DNA of 64,000 bases from Candidatus Parvarchaeota archaeon UBA446. Its GTDB lineage: Archaea; Nanobdellota; Nanobdellia; Parvarchaeales; Parvarchaeaceae. The DNA lies in contig DARG01000020.1 of the NCBI GenBank assembly GCA_002503215.1, positions 14,309-78,308 of the forward strand, read 5' to 3'. Positions within the stretch are counted from its first letter, which is position 1, and each line of letters opens with the position of its first letter. Below, in pieces: positions 53,263 to 61,541 of this stretch. The position numbers were made by a program, and so were the translations under genes. The notes beneath the pieces were generated by a model. The model was given only the letters and a program-made list of their open reading frames with translations. It ran no database searches and was not told the origin of the DNA.

Positions 53263-53271
53263 GATATTTAT
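53263..53271 (-). promoter_or_regulatory. TATA box before the DP1-tmk operon
   Basis: ATAAATATC-type element on the minus strand, about 35-40 bases before the DP1 ATG, inside the 56-base spacer after ArgRS. Confidence 0.4.
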
Positions 53272-53286
53272 TAATTATCTCTTTAA

Positions 53287-55056
53287 TCAAATCCGCTCTA
53301 CTAGATCTATACCTAAGAAATAAGAAAGTCTTTCAACTATATGCACAAAATATTTTATAATGGCAATTCTAGCTGTCTCGTTTAAATCTCCTATGACTCT
53401 ATTCTTTTCATAAAAGCTGTTGAAATAATCGCATACTCTATGAAGATAATCACAGATGAGATTAGGTCTTAAATTTATTACAGCGTTTTCCAGATTTTCT
53501 TCCCAGAAAAAAAGTTCTTTTATGAATGAACTTTCTTCTGTATGAAATTCTATTTTTCCGCTATCGATTTTACCAGCTTTTTTAAGTACGCTTAGTGCCC
53601 TTGAATAGCTATAATTTATATAAAGACCGCTGTCTCCCTTCAAAGACGTTGCATCGTTTATATCAAAAACAACCATTTTTGACGGAGAAAATTTTAATAT
53701 ATAATACCTTATAACACTTGAAGCCACTTTAAGCGCATCTTCTTTATTTACATCCTTTCCGGATTTTTCGCCCTCCTCGATTATTCTTTTCTTAACAGCA
53801 GTTATTAAATCGTCGAATTCTACGGTTATACCTTTTCTTCCACTCATCCTTATGAATTTATCTTCGGTTTTTATGCCCATTATAGAAGCTGTATTATTTG
53901 ATATGGCAACTGGCTCATAGCTATAATGATTGTAAGAGTTAGTCCCTATAAATTTTTCTATTATGGATTTTACCGCGGCCTGTTCTGCGTTTTGTGCTGA
54001 ATCTGTAAGTGTAAATGACATGTCTATTTGTTTAAGTACCGATTCTTTTCCATCTTTATTTGATATAAGTATCTCCGAACCGTCATAGTTCTGCCCAAAA
54101 GGTTTATACTTTATATTTTCATGAAGTATACCATGCTTTATCATAGCGTAAGCAAGGTCCTTTGCTATATATAGTGCGGTGCCATCTGATCTTGTGAGAG
54201 TAACTTCTTTCCCATCGATTAATGTAACTATACATCCTTTATTTTTATCGCTTTCTGAGATGAATGCTATTTTTTCTTCCAGTAATTTATCAAGAGCTTT
54301 TTTTACTATCCCTTCACCGAGTATGTAACGTTCTAAATCTAGAAGGTCGTATTTTATCCGCTCTCCCGACAGGGTTACAAGTTGGGCTGACAAAACCTTA
54401 TCAACTATTTTTTCTAGAATCTCCAGGGTTTCTTCATTTTTGTTTTCTATATCAAGAAGTACTTTTCTTCTTTTTTCAAGCAAGGTTGAATCGCTCTCGT
54501 AAAGCTGATTTACTTCCTTGTAGATCTTAGAACAGTAAAGATCGAATTTTATATCCGTATCGATTTTTTTGCCCAAATATTTGAAACCTACTATTATATC
54601 CGCTACTTGGGCCCCTGTATCCTCTATGAAGTTGGATGTGATTACATTTGATGAACTATATAGAAAACATCTGCGCATAAACTCACCTATATAAGAGTTT
54701 CTCATATGACCTATGTGAAGTCCTTTATTTGGATTTACGGAAGTATGCTCAAGTCGTATGTTTTTTCCTGAAAATATATTTTCCGTTGAGTTATCGTTTT
54801 CTCCGTTTAGAAAGCCAGTATGTGTATTTAGGCTGGAGAAATCCATAGATATATTTATGTAGCCGTTCATAGCTTCTACACTCTTAATATACTCTGAACT
54901 TATTCTCTTTGATAAATCCTCTGCGAATTCTTTAGGTTTTTTCCCTTCTTTTATTGCTTCATCAAAACAACTGAAACTTATGTCTGAAAAATCAGAATAA
55001 ACTGGTTTTGACCATTCTGGTAGATTCAATAAGCTCTTAATATCTTTTAATTTCAT
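53287..55056 (-). CDS. argS: Arginyl-tRNA synthetase
   Basis: 589 residues. The class I 'HIGH' motif is 'GLHIGHMRNSYIGEFM', preceded by 'VNPNKG', and the 'KMSKS' position holds the ArgRS-style 'MSGRKGITVEFDDL'. The N-terminal tRNA D-loop domain is short; the C-terminal DALR anticodon-binding helix bundle ends 'DYFNSFYEKNRVIGDLNETARIAIIKYFVHIVERLSYFLGI' (in parts). It charges tRNA-Arg. Its start shares a divergent spacer with aIF1, with a GAGG site six bases upstream of the ATG. Confidence 0.94.
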   Translation of the reverse strand: MKLKDIKSLLNLPEWSKPVYSDFSDISFSCFDEAIKEGKKPKEFAEDLSKRISSEYIKSVEAMNGYINISMDFSSLNTHTGFLNGENDNSTENIFSGKNIRLEHTSVNPNKGLHIGHMRNSYIGEFMRRCFLYSSSNVITSNFIEDTGAQVADIIVGFKYLGKKIDTDIKFDLYCSKIYKEVNQLYESDSTLLEKRRKVLLDIENKNEETLEILEKIVDKVLSAQLVTLSGERIKYDLLDLERYILGEGIVKKALDKLLEEKIAFISESDKNKGCIVTLIDGKEVTLTRSDGTALYIAKDLAYAMIKHGILHENIKYKPFGQNYDGSEILISNKDGKESVLKQIDMSFTLTDSAQNAEQAAVKSIIEKFIGTNSYNHYSYEPVAISNNTASIMGIKTEDKFIRMSGRKGITVEFDDLITAVKKRIIEEGEKSGKDVNKEDALKVASSVIRYYILKFSPSKMVVFDINDATSLKGDSGLYINYSYSRALSVLKKAGKIDSGKIEFHTEESSFIKELFFWEENLENAVINLRPNLICDYLHRVCDYFNSFYEKNRVIGDLNETARIAIIKYFVHIVERLSYFLGIDLVERI

Positions 55057-55153
55057 TCACAACCTCACAAAACATAACAAACTTATTATACATTATATCA
55101 TTTAATTACTACACTTAAAATTTAAGCGCTTTTCAGTATATAAAGAGGAAAAC

Positions 55154-55161
55154 TTTATATA
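55154..55161 (+). promoter_or_regulatory. TATA box of aIF1
   Basis: TTTATATA, about 60 bases before the aIF1 ATG at 55219, predicts a leader of roughly 35 bases. That leader includes a TTTGTGAGG element (55191-55199) which also occurs on the other strand just before argS. Confidence 0.55.
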
Positions 55162-55218
55162 CCACCCCATTTATTATAATAACTATAAAATTTGTGAGGA
55201 TTCAAATAAAAGATAAAA

Positions 55219-55521
55219 ATGACAGAAGTTTGCCCGGTTTGTGGTCTACCTAAAGACCTTTGTATCTGCGGAACTATTTCGCAGGAAACTCAAAAAATAA
55301 AAATATATACTAAAAAGGTTTCTTATCGTAAAGTCGTAACAGTAATAAGCGGTATGGATCCAAAAACCACCAATATAAAGGAACTTACTAAAAAACTTAA
55401 GACAAAGATAGCCTGTGGTGGCACATATAAAGACAGTGTGATTGAACTACAGGGAGAACATACGGAAAAGGCGAAAGAACTGCTTTTAAAAGAAGGTTTC
55501 CCGGAAGCTTCTTTTTCTTAA
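55219..55521 (+). CDS. sui1: Translation initiation factor aIF1 (SUI1)
   Basis: 100 residues. A short N-terminal Cys-rich segment ('CPVCGLPKDLCIC') resembling that of many archaeal aIF1 proteins is followed by the SUI1 fold: 'VVTVISGMDPKTTNIKELTKKLKTKIACGGTYKDSVIELQGEH' (in parts). It controls start-codon selection on the 30S subunit. Its stop overlaps the stop end of the convergent MetRS gene by four bases. Confidence 0.95.
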   Translation: MTEVCPVCGLPKDLCICGTISQETQKIKIYTKKVSYRKVVTVISGMDPKTTNIKELTKKLKTKIACGGTYKDSVIELQGEHTEKAKELLLKEGFPEASFS

Positions 55522-56969
55522 TCAACCTTATTAAACAGATTTTCTCCTCTTTTTACGCTATCAACGTTTGTTTTGAAATGCGCATCTTTTAATGTCTGTG
55601 TATCTACTGATAACATTCTTTCTATCTTTTCAGAGGTCTCGGGCATGAAAGGACTAAGAAATATGGAGATTATTCTTATAGCTTCAATGGCATTATAAAG
55701 AACATTTGAAAGATCTTCGCCTTCTAGAGTCCATGGTTTTTTATCATTAAAGTATTTATTAACTTTTCTTATGCCTTCAAATATAAGATTTATTGCTGAG
55801 TATGGATCATAATTATCAAATGCTGCCCTTACTTTTTCTTCATCAATAAAACCTTCTAGATCCGGATTACCTGTTATTTTTCCTTTGAACTTTTCTGCTA
55901 AAGTCAGCACTCTTGCAACAAGATTGCTTAAATCTGACATCAGTTCTCCATTTATTCTATTCTTAAGAGCTGACTCTGAAAAATCTCCGTCATCCCATAC
56001 CGGTTTCTCTCTTATTAAAAAATATCTGAACGCGTCTGCCCCATACTTCTCTACCATATCTATGGGATTTACTACATTTCCTATGGACTTACTCATTTTT
56101 TTACCGTCTACGGTCCACCATGCATGCGCCACAATCCTTTTTGGAACAGGAATACCTGCAGAAAACAGCATTGCGGGCCATATCACGGAATGAAACCATA
56201 CGATTTCTTTCCCCACTAAATGAATATCTGCTGGCCAGAATGTTTTGAAATTTTCGCCGTCCGGCCAGTCCAAACCACTTAAATAGTTTATCAAAGCATC
56301 GAACCAAACATATACACTGTGACTTTCATCGAAAGGAAACTTTATGCCCCATGAAACGTTCTTTCTAGTTATATCTAAGTCTTTAAGCTCACCATTTAGC
56401 CTTGATAGTATCTCGTTTGCATTCTTTTCTGGTATTATAAATCCGTTTTTTATTGCATCTACTATCTTATCTTTGTATTTACTTAATCGAAAGAAATAAG
56501 CCTCCTCAGATATCTTCTGTACTTCCCTGCCGCAGGTTGGGCACTTGCCATCTAATAACTCGCTCTCTGTTATATACCTCTCATCTGGAAGACAGTAAAA
56601 TCCAGTATATTCTCCTTTGTATATATCTCCATTATCCCATACTTTTTGTAAAAATAGCTTTACTGCTTTTTCATGGGAATAGTCGGTAGTCCTTATAAAT
56701 CTATTATAAGAAATATTCAATTTTTCCCAAACTTGTCTATATTTGTCACTGTTTTCATCCACTAATTCTTTAGGTGTCTTCCCTTTCTCTAAAGCAGATT
56801 TCTCTATTTTACCGCCGTGTTCGTCTGTACCTGTAAGAAAAAAAACATTTTCGCCATTCAACCTATACCACCTTGCGAATACATCCGCAACAAAAGTAGT
56901 ATAAGCATGTCCTATGTGTGGCTTATCATTCACATAGTATATAGGTGTAGTTATGTAAAATTTACCCAT
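55518..56969 (-). CDS. metG: Methionyl-tRNA synthetase, short bacterial-type
   Basis: 483 residues, without the C-terminal EMAP/OB domain. 'FYITTPIYYVNDKPHIGHAYTTFVADV' (in parts), 'FLTGTDEHGGKIEKSA' and 'KKMSKSIGNVVNPIDMVEKYGADAFRYFL' (in parts) are clear. The insertion domain has one zinc-like knuckle ('FYCLPDERYITESELLDGKCPTCGREV' in parts), and 'NISYNRFIRTTDYSHEKAV' and 'EEAYFFRLSKYKDKI' read like short bacterial enzymes, not the two-knuckle archaeal type. It charges both tRNA-Met species; the initiator tRNA gene lies 18 bases upstream. Confidence 0.93.
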   Translation of the reverse strand: MGKFYITTPIYYVNDKPHIGHAYTTFVADVFARWYRLNGENVFFLTGTDEHGGKIEKSALEKGKTPKELVDENSDKYRQVWEKLNISYNRFIRTTDYSHEKAVKLFLQKVWDNGDIYKGEYTGFYCLPDERYITESELLDGKCPTCGREVQKISEEAYFFRLSKYKDKIVDAIKNGFIIPEKNANEILSRLNGELKDLDITRKNVSWGIKFPFDESHSVYVWFDALINYLSGLDWPDGENFKTFWPADIHLVGKEIVWFHSVIWPAMLFSAGIPVPKRIVAHAWWTVDGKKMSKSIGNVVNPIDMVEKYGADAFRYFLIREKPVWDDGDFSESALKNRINGELMSDLSNLVARVLTLAEKFKGKITGNPDLEGFIDEEKVRAAFDNYDPYSAINLIFEGIRKVNKYFNDKKPWTLEGEDLSNVLYNAIEAIRIISIFLSPFMPETSEKIERMLSVDTQTLKDAHFKTNVDSVKRGENLFNKVD

Positions 56970-56987
56970 TTTATTTCATCTCATTAA

Positions 56988-57063
56988 TAGCGGAGGTGGG
57001 ATTTGAACCGCACGACCTCTGGGTTATGAGCCCAGCGAGCACTCCTGGCTGCTCTACTCCGCT
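56988..57063 (-). tRNA. Initiator tRNA-Met (CAU), with an extra base in the T stem
   Basis: Acceptor AGCGGAG/CTCCGCT, D arm GAGC/GCTC, anticodon stem CTGGG/CCCAG with loop CTCATAA (CAU, A37). The three G-C pairs at the loop mark the initiator; discriminator A at 56988. The T arm reads GTGCGG-TTCAAAT-CCCAC: six bases face five, so a C is bulged between the third and fourth pairs. No encoded CCA. It lies directly upstream of MetRS on the same strand. Confidence 0.9.
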
Positions 57064-57126
57064 TTGATTTAACTGTTTATTGAAACTATAACATTCTTTG
57101 TTTAATAACTTTAAGACTATGCAAAT

Positions 57127-57134
57127 TATTTAAA
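57127..57134 (+). promoter_or_regulatory. TATA box of the UMP kinase gene
   Basis: TATTTAAA, centred 25 bases before the ATG at 57156, which predicts a leaderless mRNA. Confidence 0.5.
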
Positions 57135-57155
57135 CATTATAGACTTTAAATTAAT

Positions 57156-57800
57156 ATGACTGCGGTGATATCTCTTGGTGGATCTTTCTTATTCGATAAA
57201 ACAGATGAGACCTATAAGATTTTTAAAGAATTAAAAAATATCGATTCTAAATTTGTAGTTATAACTGGTGGTGGCCCGATAGCTAGAGAATATATAGATT
57301 TTGGAAAAGCATTCAAGCTAGGCGAAAAAGAACTTCACCAAGTCGGAATAAAATGTACTCACCTAAACGCATTCGTTATAGCCAAGTCATTTAATACGGA
57401 TTACACCGATAAGGACCCAAGAAAACTAAAAATGAAAAATAAGATATTAGTAACGGGAGGTTATCTTCCAGGATGGACTACAGATACATGTTCTGCGTAT
57501 GCTGCTGTGTCCACTAAATCAAAGGTAATATTCAATCTTTCAAAAGAGAAGGGAGTGTATGATAAAGACCCTAGAAAGTTCAAGGATGTAAAATTACTGA
57601 AAAAAATAGATTTTAATAGATTATATGGACTTACCAAAGGGAAAAGAATCCCCGGAATGAATTTTATTTTTGACCCTTTAGCTGCTAAAATATGCATGAA
57701 AAATAAGATAGATGTCATAGTAACAAATGATATAAAAGATATAGATAGGTATCTAAAAAATCAAGAAATACAAGGTACAATAATAACTTGCAAAAAATAA
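57156..57800 (+). CDS. pyrH: UMP kinase (archaeal PyrH)
   Basis: 214 residues, archaeal length. 'AVISLGGSFLF' binds phosphates and 'VVITGGGPIAREYIDFGKAF' is the amino-acid-kinase glycine loop. 'LVTGGYLPGWTTDTCSAYAA', 'VIFNLSKEKGVYDKDPRKFKDVKLLKKI' (in parts) and 'MNFIFDPLAAKI' are UMP kinase marks. It phosphorylates UMP to UDP, the step before CTP and dTTP synthesis. It is followed by topoisomerase on the same strand after a 190-base AT-rich spacer. Confidence 0.95.
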   Translation: MTAVISLGGSFLFDKTDETYKIFKELKNIDSKFVVITGGGPIAREYIDFGKAFKLGEKELHQVGIKCTHLNAFVIAKSFNTDYTDKDPRKLKMKNKILVTGGYLPGWTTDTCSAYAAVSTKSKVIFNLSKEKGVYDKDPRKFKDVKLLKKIDFNRLYGLTKGKRIPGMNFIFDPLAAKICMKNKIDVIVTNDIKDIDRYLKNQEIQGTIITCKK

Positions 57801-57867
57801 ACTTAAATAGTATAAAATAACAATATATATAGTATATTATAATATTAAAATGAATTTTTAAACTGGT

Positions 57868-58002
57868 ATGATATCTTCAAATAAAATGTATCTTATTAAA
57901 AAACATGAAAAATTTCTGTACTATACATTATTAAAGGAAGCAAAAAGTAAAGGCATTTACAAAACATGTCTGTACAGTCAGGAGTGGTGTAAATGCAACT
58001 GA
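57868..58002 (+). CDS. Possible small ORF (44 aa) overlapping the topA start
   Basis: ATG at 57868 and TGA at 58000-58002. The 44 residues start 'MISSNKMYLIKKHEKFLYYT' and end 'CLYSQEWCKCN'. It overlaps the first ten bases of topA in another frame, an arrangement that would couple translation of the two. The end with three cysteines and aromatic residues is not typical of random AT-rich sequence. No family recognised; it could equally be non-coding leader. Confidence 0.35.
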   Translation: MISSNKMYLIKKHEKFLYYTLLKEAKSKGIYKTCLYSQEWCKCN

Positions 58003-60029
58003 TTATAGCAGAGAAAAGCACGGCTGCTGAGACCATAGCCAAAAATCTTGCTGAAACAAAGATAAGAACGCAGGAATTCGGCCCAGTAAAAGTTTGGTTC
58101 ACAAAGATAAACGGAGAAGATGCTACAGTAATACCATTAAAAGGCCACATAAAGAATGTAAAATACCCCGATACATTTAAAAAATGGAATGAAGAAACTC
58201 TTATGAAGATGGTTGATTCTGCTTTGGTATATGCTCCTTCGGCTGAAGAAAACATTGAAGTTATAAAAAAATTCTCAGAGGGTGCAGATAAAGTAATAAT
58301 AGCTACAGACTATGACACAGAAGGAGAATCAATAGGATTTGAAGCTATTGATGTCGTAAAAAGCAAGAATAAAACCGCTAAGATATATAGAAGTGTTTTC
58401 TCATCGCTTACTACTAAAGAATTAAGCGAAGCTTTCAATAACCTTCAGAAACCTAACAAAAACCTTTCAGACAGTGCTGATGCTAGAAGAGAGATAGATC
58501 TTATTTTAGGAGCGGTACTAACTAGATTTATATCGCTTGCAGCGGAAAGACTTGGAAATTCTTTTTTATCGATAGGGAGAGTACAGACTCCAACACTTGC
58601 ATTAATAGTAGAAAGGGATGCTGAAAGAAGAGCATTTAAACCGGAAAAATTCTGGAGATTTATAGCTAAAATAGAAAAAGGTAAAAATATTTTTGAAGCC
58701 GAATATTCCGAAGGAAGAATATTTGATGAAAACAAGACAAAAAAACTGGAAAAAATAGTAAAAACAAAGAAAGCCGATGTTAAAAAAGTGGAAAAGAAAC
58801 AACGGAAAGTAAGTCCACCAAAACCTTTTAATACAACTGCTTTTTTAAGAAGCGCTGCAGCAATAGGATTTTCTGTTCCAAATGCCATGCGTATAGTACA
58901 GGGTTTATACATGAAAGGATATGTTTCTTATCCTAGAACCGACAGCGAAGCTTATCCACCGACACTGGACTTAAATGAGATACTTAATGAATTAAGAAAA
59001 TCCAAATCTTATGAAAAAGTTGTAGCTGATATAATTTCAAAACCATTACATTCTACAAAAGGTAAAGAGGCTAAAGATCACCCTCCAATACATCCAGTAA
59101 AACTTCCTTCTGAGAAATTAAATCCACAAGAAGCAAGAATATTTGATTTAGTAGCAAGAAGGTTCCTTGCAACTTTATCGGAGGAATCCTATGAAGAGCT
59201 TATAAATATAAAATTAGACATAGCTGGAAACGAATTCATAGCAAAAGGAAGTAGAATAATAAGCCCGGGATGGAGAGAAGTTTATACCTTTTCAAAATAT
59301 GAAGAAAATATACTACCTGCAATAGAAGAGGGTGAAACATTAACTGTAAAAAATATAGACGAAAGCGAAGAACAGACCTCTCCTCCAGGGAACTATTCGC
59401 AGGGAGGAATCCTAAAAATAATGGAAGAACTTAATCTTGGAACAAAAGCTACTAGGCCCGAAATACTTAAAAAATTAATGGAGAGAAGGTACATATCGGC
59501 TAGCAGAACGCTTATACCAAGTGAAGTGGCATTTGCTGTCATAGAAAACATCAAGAAAGTATCGGATGAAATAACAGGCCCTGGATTGACTGCAACCATA
59601 GAAAAGGAAATGAAAAAAATAGAAGAGGGAGAAAAGAAAAAAGAGGACGTCGTTAATGAATCAAGGATTATGCTTAAGGCAGTGCTTAAAGACCTACAAA
59701 GTAAAAGAAAGGAGATAAAGGAATTAATGCACAAGGCTTTATTACAGCAATATATATTTGGTGTATGTCCAAAAAGCGGTGGAAAATTAAAACTTGTCAT
59801 ATCAAAGAAAAGCCATAAAAGATTTGTTGGCTGCAGTGACTATCCTAAGTGCCATTTTGGCATGCCACTCCCACAATCTGGGTATATATTTATCTCACCC
59901 CAAACTTGCCAAAAATGCGGTATACACATGATAGAGTGGAGAGGCAAAGAAAGCCGCAGAACTTACATATTTTGTGTTAATCCTGCATGTAAAACAGAAA
60001 AGAAAAAAGTAACAGCTAAAAAGAAATAA
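57993..60029 (+). CDS. topA: Type IA DNA topoisomerase
   Basis: 678 residues. The TOPRIM part starts 'MQLIIAEKSTAAETIAKNL' and includes 'VIIATDYDTEGESIGFEAI' with the acidic metal residues. 'LSIGRVQTPTLALIVERD', the active-site Tyr313 in 'YVSYPRTDSEAYPP', 'KDHPPIHPV' and 'LGTKATRPEILKKLMERRYI' follow. The tail holds a degenerate zinc finger ('CPKSGGKL...CSDYPKCHFG') and a good one ('CQKCGIHMIEWRG...CVNPAC'). It relaxes negative supercoils by single-strand passage; reverse gyrase is not seen in this window. A hairpin between it and aEF1A may stop both transcripts. Confidence 0.94.
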   Translation: MQLIIAEKSTAAETIAKNLAETKIRTQEFGPVKVWFTKINGEDATVIPLKGHIKNVKYPDTFKKWNEETLMKMVDSALVYAPSAEENIEVIKKFSEGADKVIIATDYDTEGESIGFEAIDVVKSKNKTAKIYRSVFSSLTTKELSEAFNNLQKPNKNLSDSADARREIDLILGAVLTRFISLAAERLGNSFLSIGRVQTPTLALIVERDAERRAFKPEKFWRFIAKIEKGKNIFEAEYSEGRIFDENKTKKLEKIVKTKKADVKKVEKKQRKVSPPKPFNTTAFLRSAAAIGFSVPNAMRIVQGLYMKGYVSYPRTDSEAYPPTLDLNEILNELRKSKSYEKVVADIISKPLHSTKGKEAKDHPPIHPVKLPSEKLNPQEARIFDLVARRFLATLSEESYEELINIKLDIAGNEFIAKGSRIISPGWREVYTFSKYEENILPAIEEGETLTVKNIDESEEQTSPPGNYSQGGILKIMEELNLGTKATRPEILKKLMERRYISASRTLIPSEVAFAVIENIKKVSDEITGPGLTATIEKEMKKIEEGEKKKEDVVNESRIMLKAVLKDLQSKRKEIKELMHKALLQQYIFGVCPKSGGKLKLVISKKSHKRFVGCSDYPKCHFGMPLPQSGYIFISPQTCQKCGIHMIEWRGKESRRTYIFCVNPACKTEKKKVTAKKK

Positions 60030-60030
60030 A

Positions 60031-60053
60031 TGTCAATGAAAAAATCATTGACA
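60031..60053. terminator. Hairpin between convergent topA and aEF1A
   Basis: A perfect nine-base inverted repeat, TGTCAATGA and TCATTGACA, around an AAAAA loop, starts two bases after the topA stop. A second AT-only palindrome and a T-rich run follow on the plus strand up to the aEF1A stop at 60074. It could terminate or stabilise the 3' ends of both converging transcripts. Archaea mostly use T tracts, so the role of the stem is uncertain. Confidence 0.5.
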
Positions 60054-60073
60054 AATAATTTAATTATTTATTT

Positions 60074-61345
60074 TTAGGTTTTCGGAACCAAATCTATGCA
60101 TCTTCCTGCAGCTACTGTAAGACCCATATCTCTTATAGCAAAACCTGCAAGCTGAGGTATAACATCTGCTTTTTCAATAGATAAAGGCTTTATAGGTTCT
60201 AAAACAACTATCGCTGCGTCTCCCTGTTTTATCGTTGCGGGATTTTCCTCAGCAGTCTGACCAGTCTTTGGATCAAGTCTTCTTAGTATCTTCTTGAACT
60301 TTACTGGAATCTGAGCAGTGTGTGCATGAAGCACTGGGCTGTATCCTGCCGATATAGCGGTAGGGTGGTTTAATACTATTATCTGTGCTGTGAATTCGGT
60401 AACAACTGTTGGTGGTGCAGAAACGAGACCTACTATATCTCCTCTCTTAACCTGTTCCTTTTCAATACCTCTAACGTTAAAACCTATATTGTCTCCGGGT
60501 ACTGCTTGATCCAGATTTTGATAGTGCATCTGTATTGATTTAACATCCGCTGTAACATGTGAAGGCTCAAATATTATTTTATCTCCAGGTTTCATTACAC
60601 CACTCACAACCTTACCTACAGGAACTGTACCTACTCCCTGTATTGAATAAACATCTTCTATAGGGATCCTAAGAGGAAGCTCAGTAGATCTTTCTGGTAA
60701 AGGCAAAGCATTCAAAGCTTCTAAAAGAGTCGGTCCTGTGTACCAAGGCATCTTTTCACTCTTTACTTTAAGATTTTCACCGTTCTTTGAAGAGATAGGT
60801 ATATAGTTAAGACTCTCAGCATTCTGATAAGAAATCTTTACTACTTTCATTATAGAGTCTTTAACCTCTTTGTACTTGGCTTCGTCGTAATTCAACAAAT
60901 CCATCTTGTTCATTGCTATAATAAGGTTTTTTACACCAAAAACTCTTGCAAGATAAACGTGCTCTCTTGTCTGCTGCATTACACCTTCTTTAGCATCGAC
61001 AATAAGAACTGCTGCATCTGCCTCCGAAGCACCTGTAATCATATTCTTAATAAAGTCTACGTGACCTGGTGCGTCTATTATTGTAAACTCATATTTATCT
61101 GTAACGAACTTTTCGTGACTAAGATCTATTGTTACTCCTTTCTTTCTTTCTTCTCCAGAAGTATCTAAGAAATAAGCGAACTCAAAGTCTACTTTTCCAA
61201 GAGTCTCTATATCTTTTTGAATCTTTGCTTTATCCTGCTCGCTAAAGCTACCTGTTTCATAGAGCAACCTACCTACGGTAGTAGACTTACCCGAGTCTAC
61301 ATGCCCTATAAAAATCAAATTCATGTGTGGTTTTGTTTCTGCCAT
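60074..61345 (-). CDS. tuf: Elongation factor aEF1A (EF-1 alpha)
   Basis: 423 residues. G1 'GHVDSGKST', G3 'DAPGHVDF', G4 'NKMD' and G5 'PISSKNG' show a complete GTPase domain. 'GVTIDLSHEKF' is the switch 1 region; domain 2 begins near 'LPLRIPIEDVYSIQGVGTVPVGKV' (in parts) and domain 3 ends 'MGLTVAAGRCIDLVP'. It brings aminoacyl-tRNA to the ribosome as GTP complex. A strong Shine-Dalgarno AGGAGGA (61354-61360) lies eight bases before the ATG, fitting high expression. Confidence 0.96.
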   Translation of the reverse strand: MAETKPHMNLIFIGHVDSGKSTTVGRLLYETGSFSEQDKAKIQKDIETLGKVDFEFAYFLDTSGEERKKGVTIDLSHEKFVTDKYEFTIIDAPGHVDFIKNMITGASEADAAVLIVDAKEGVMQQTREHVYLARVFGVKNLIIAMNKMDLLNYDEAKYKEVKDSIMKVVKISYQNAESLNYIPISSKNGENLKVKSEKMPWYTGPTLLEALNALPLPERSTELPLRIPIEDVYSIQGVGTVPVGKVVSGVMKPGDKIIFEPSHVTADVKSIQMHYQNLDQAVPGDNIGFNVRGIEKEQVKRGDIVGLVSAPPTVVTEFTAQIIVLNHPTAISAGYSPVLHAHTAQIPVKFKKILRRLDPKTGQTAEENPATIKQGDAAIVVLEPIKPLSIEKADVIPQLAGFAIRDMGLTVAAGRCIDLVPKT

Positions 61346-61407
61346 ATTTTAATTCCTCCTTTTTATTATTTTATCAAATTTTTGATATACTATAAAGAAG
61401 TGTTTAT

Positions 61408-61415
61408 TATTTAAA
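61408..61415 (-). promoter_or_regulatory. TATA box of aEF1A
   Basis: TTTAAATA on the minus strand preceded by AAAAG (BRE-like), 63-70 bases before the aEF1A ATG; the leader would be about 40 bases and contains the Shine-Dalgarno. A six-base inverted repeat, ATCAAA/TTTGAT (61373-61386), lies in the leader. Confidence 0.5.
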
Positions 61416-61541
61416 TCTTTTGGTAATTGACATTGCTCTAGTAGATACCCTAAATATGCTTTTCTATACATTACTTACTGTGAAAATTAAATTTATGTTT
61501 ATATTGCTTAGGTATAACTGTGCATTATTTAATATCGCAGA

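Noticed and set aside
57896-58255. A 119-codon minus-strand frame across the topA start
   Set aside because: Antisense to the well-supported TOPRIM domain of topA, with no recognisable protein features of its own.
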